Assembly: GCA_900766245.1 (NCBI GenBank)
Contig: CAAFUR010000016.1
Coordinates: 1 to 11,960 of the forward strand
DNA: 11,960 nucleotides
Origin: Veillonellaceae bacterium
GTDB taxonomy: Bacteria; Bacillota; Negativicutes; Veillonellales; Veillonellaceae
Direction of reading: 5' to 3'
Within the stretch, counting starts at the first letter, position 1, and the number at the start of each line of letters is the position of its first letter. The notes under the pieces were generated by a model, which was not told where the DNA came from, searched no databases, and saw nothing but the letters and a program-made list of their open reading frames with translations. Positions 10,911 through 11,960 of the stretch are shown piece by piece. The position numbers and the translations under genes are program-made.

Positions 10911-11960
10911 TTATGCTTCGATAGCTGTAACAACACCAGCGCCTACTGTATGGCCACCTTCGCGGATCGCGAAACGTAAACCTTCTTCAATAGCGATTGG
11001 AGTGATAAGCTCGATATTCATAGTGATGTTATCGCCAGGCATACACATTTCTGTACCTTCTGGTAAGTTGATAACGCCAGTTACGTCAGTTGTACGGAAG
11101 TAGAATTGTGGACGGTAGTTGGAGAAGAATGGAGTATGACGGCCACCTTCTTCTTTTGTCAACACGTATACTTCTGCTTTGAATTTAGTGTGAGGTTTGA
11201 TGGAACCTGGTTTAGCCAATACTTGACCACGTTCGATGTCTTTACGGTCAATACCACGAAGAAGTGCCCCTACGTTGTCACCTGCTACTGCAGATTCCAA
11301 GATTTTACGGAACATTTCAAGACCTGTAACTGTAGTGCTGGATGGTTCTTCTTGAAGACCAACGATTTCTACTACGTCACCAACGTTGATTTGACCACGT
11401 TCTACACGGCCAGTTGCTACTGTACCACGACCAGTGATTGTGAACACGTCTTCGACAGGCATCAAGAATGTTTTGTCTGTGTCACGTTCTGGAGTTGGGA
11501 TGTATTCGTCAACTTTTGCCATCAATTCGTTGATTGCTTCAACGTATGCAGCGTCGCCTTCTAAAGCTTTCAATGCAGAACCTGCAATAACTGGGATGTC
11601 ATCGCCAGGGAATTCGTAGCTGGAAAGCAATTCACGGATTTCCATTTCTACTAATTCTAATAATTCTTCATCGTCAACCATGTCTTTTTTGTTCATGAAT
11701 ACAACGATAGCTGGTACACCAACTTGGCGAGCTAACAAGATGTGCTCACGAGTTTGTGGCATAGGGCCGTCAGCTGCGGATACAACTAGAATAGCGCCGT
11801 CCATTTGAGCAGCACCAGTGATCATGTTTTTAACATAGTCAGCATGGCCTGGGCAGTCAACGTGTGCATAGTGACGAGTATCTGTTTCGTACTCTACGTG
11901 TGCAGTGTTGATTGTGATACCGCGTTCACGTTCTTCTGGAGCTTTGTCGATCATGCTGTA
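10911..11960 (-). CDS. tuf: Elongation factor Tu (5' end outside window)
   Basis: The frame is open to the right edge and encodes about the last 349 residues of a protein that is usually 395-400 aa long. EF-Tu is the GTPase that carries aminoacyl-tRNA to the ribosome. Visible are the G2 area (RGITINTAHVEYE), G3 DCPGH, G4 NKKD, G5 SALKAL, then domain 2 (GRGTVATGRVERG) and domain 3 ending in REGGHTVGAGVVTAIEA. The P-loop (G1) lies outside the window. An internal ATG at 11954 begins MIDKAPEERERG and is not the true start, because the upstream codons also read EF-Tu sequence (YS). Codon use is typical of a highly expressed gene. The terminator directly after it marks the end of the operon. Confidence 0.98.
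   Translation of the reverse strand, partial: YSMIDKAPEERERGITINTAHVEYETDTRHYAHVDCPGHADYVKNMITGAAQMDGAILVVSAADGPMPQTREHILLARQVGVPAIVVFMNKKDMVDDEELLELVEMEIRELLSSYEFPGDDIPVIAGSALKALEGDAAYVEAINELMAKVDEYIPTPERDTDKTFLMPVEDVFTITGRGTVATGRVERGQINVGDVVEIVGLQEEPSSTTVTGLEMFRKILESAVAGDNVGALLRGIDRKDIERGQVLAKPGSIKPHTKFKAEVYVLTKEEGGRHTPFFSNYRPQFYFRTTDVTGVINLPEGTEMCMPGDNITMNIELITPIAIEEGLRFAIREGGHTVGAGVVTAIEA

Noticed and set aside
11106..11619. Open frames on the + strand opposite tuf
   Set aside because: They have a cysteine- and phenylalanine-rich composition typical of antisense to a highly biased gene, and EF-Tu is unmistakable on the other strand.

Overview
The window looks like chromosome from a low-GC diderm Firmicute of the Negativicutes, most likely Veillonella or a close relative. 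Three things suggest this: a very long YadA-type trimeric autotransporter adhesin (which needs an outer membrane), Firmicute-style AAGGAGG ribosome binding sites with sigma-A promoters, and a Firmicute-like EF-Tu. The genus is an inference, because no 16S rRNA or database match is available here.

Layout. 1-717 holds no convincing gene. It has a strongly folded hairpin (273-339), a 16-bp direct repeat and candidate promoters with palindromes. 718-1344 (+) encodes a small sigma-70-like protein with its own terminator. 1345-1680 is non-coding and carries two unusual inverted-repeat structures. 1681-2131 (-) is a two-gene operon of tiny DUF1659-like and DUF2922-like proteins. 2291-7903 (-) encodes the 1870-aa adhesin, with a strong terminator behind it, a perfect-consensus promoter in front of it and a leader of about 180 nt. 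7904-8630 is a long divergent intergenic region. Besides the adhesin promoter it holds a promoter, stem-loop array and terminator unit just upstream of msrAB (8631-9599, +), a fused methionine sulfoxide reductase. 9881-10693 (-) is a class I SAM-dependent methyltransferase with a near-consensus Fur box upstream. 10911-11960 (-) is the 3' part of tuf (EF-Tu), which runs off the right edge and ends in a GNRA-loop terminator.

How the genes may relate. The adhesin is the main surface function: attachment, coaggregation or biofilm. MsrAB repairs oxidised methionine. EF-Tu is housekeeping. The sigma-like factor next to the DUF operon and adhesin could be a local regulator, but nothing in the sequence proves this. 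The least explained parts are non-coding: the RNA-like unit before msrAB, the 273-339 hairpin and the folded adhesin leader. Within the adhesin, a roughly 180-residue helical segment splits the head repeats, and a coiled coil follows the membrane anchor.
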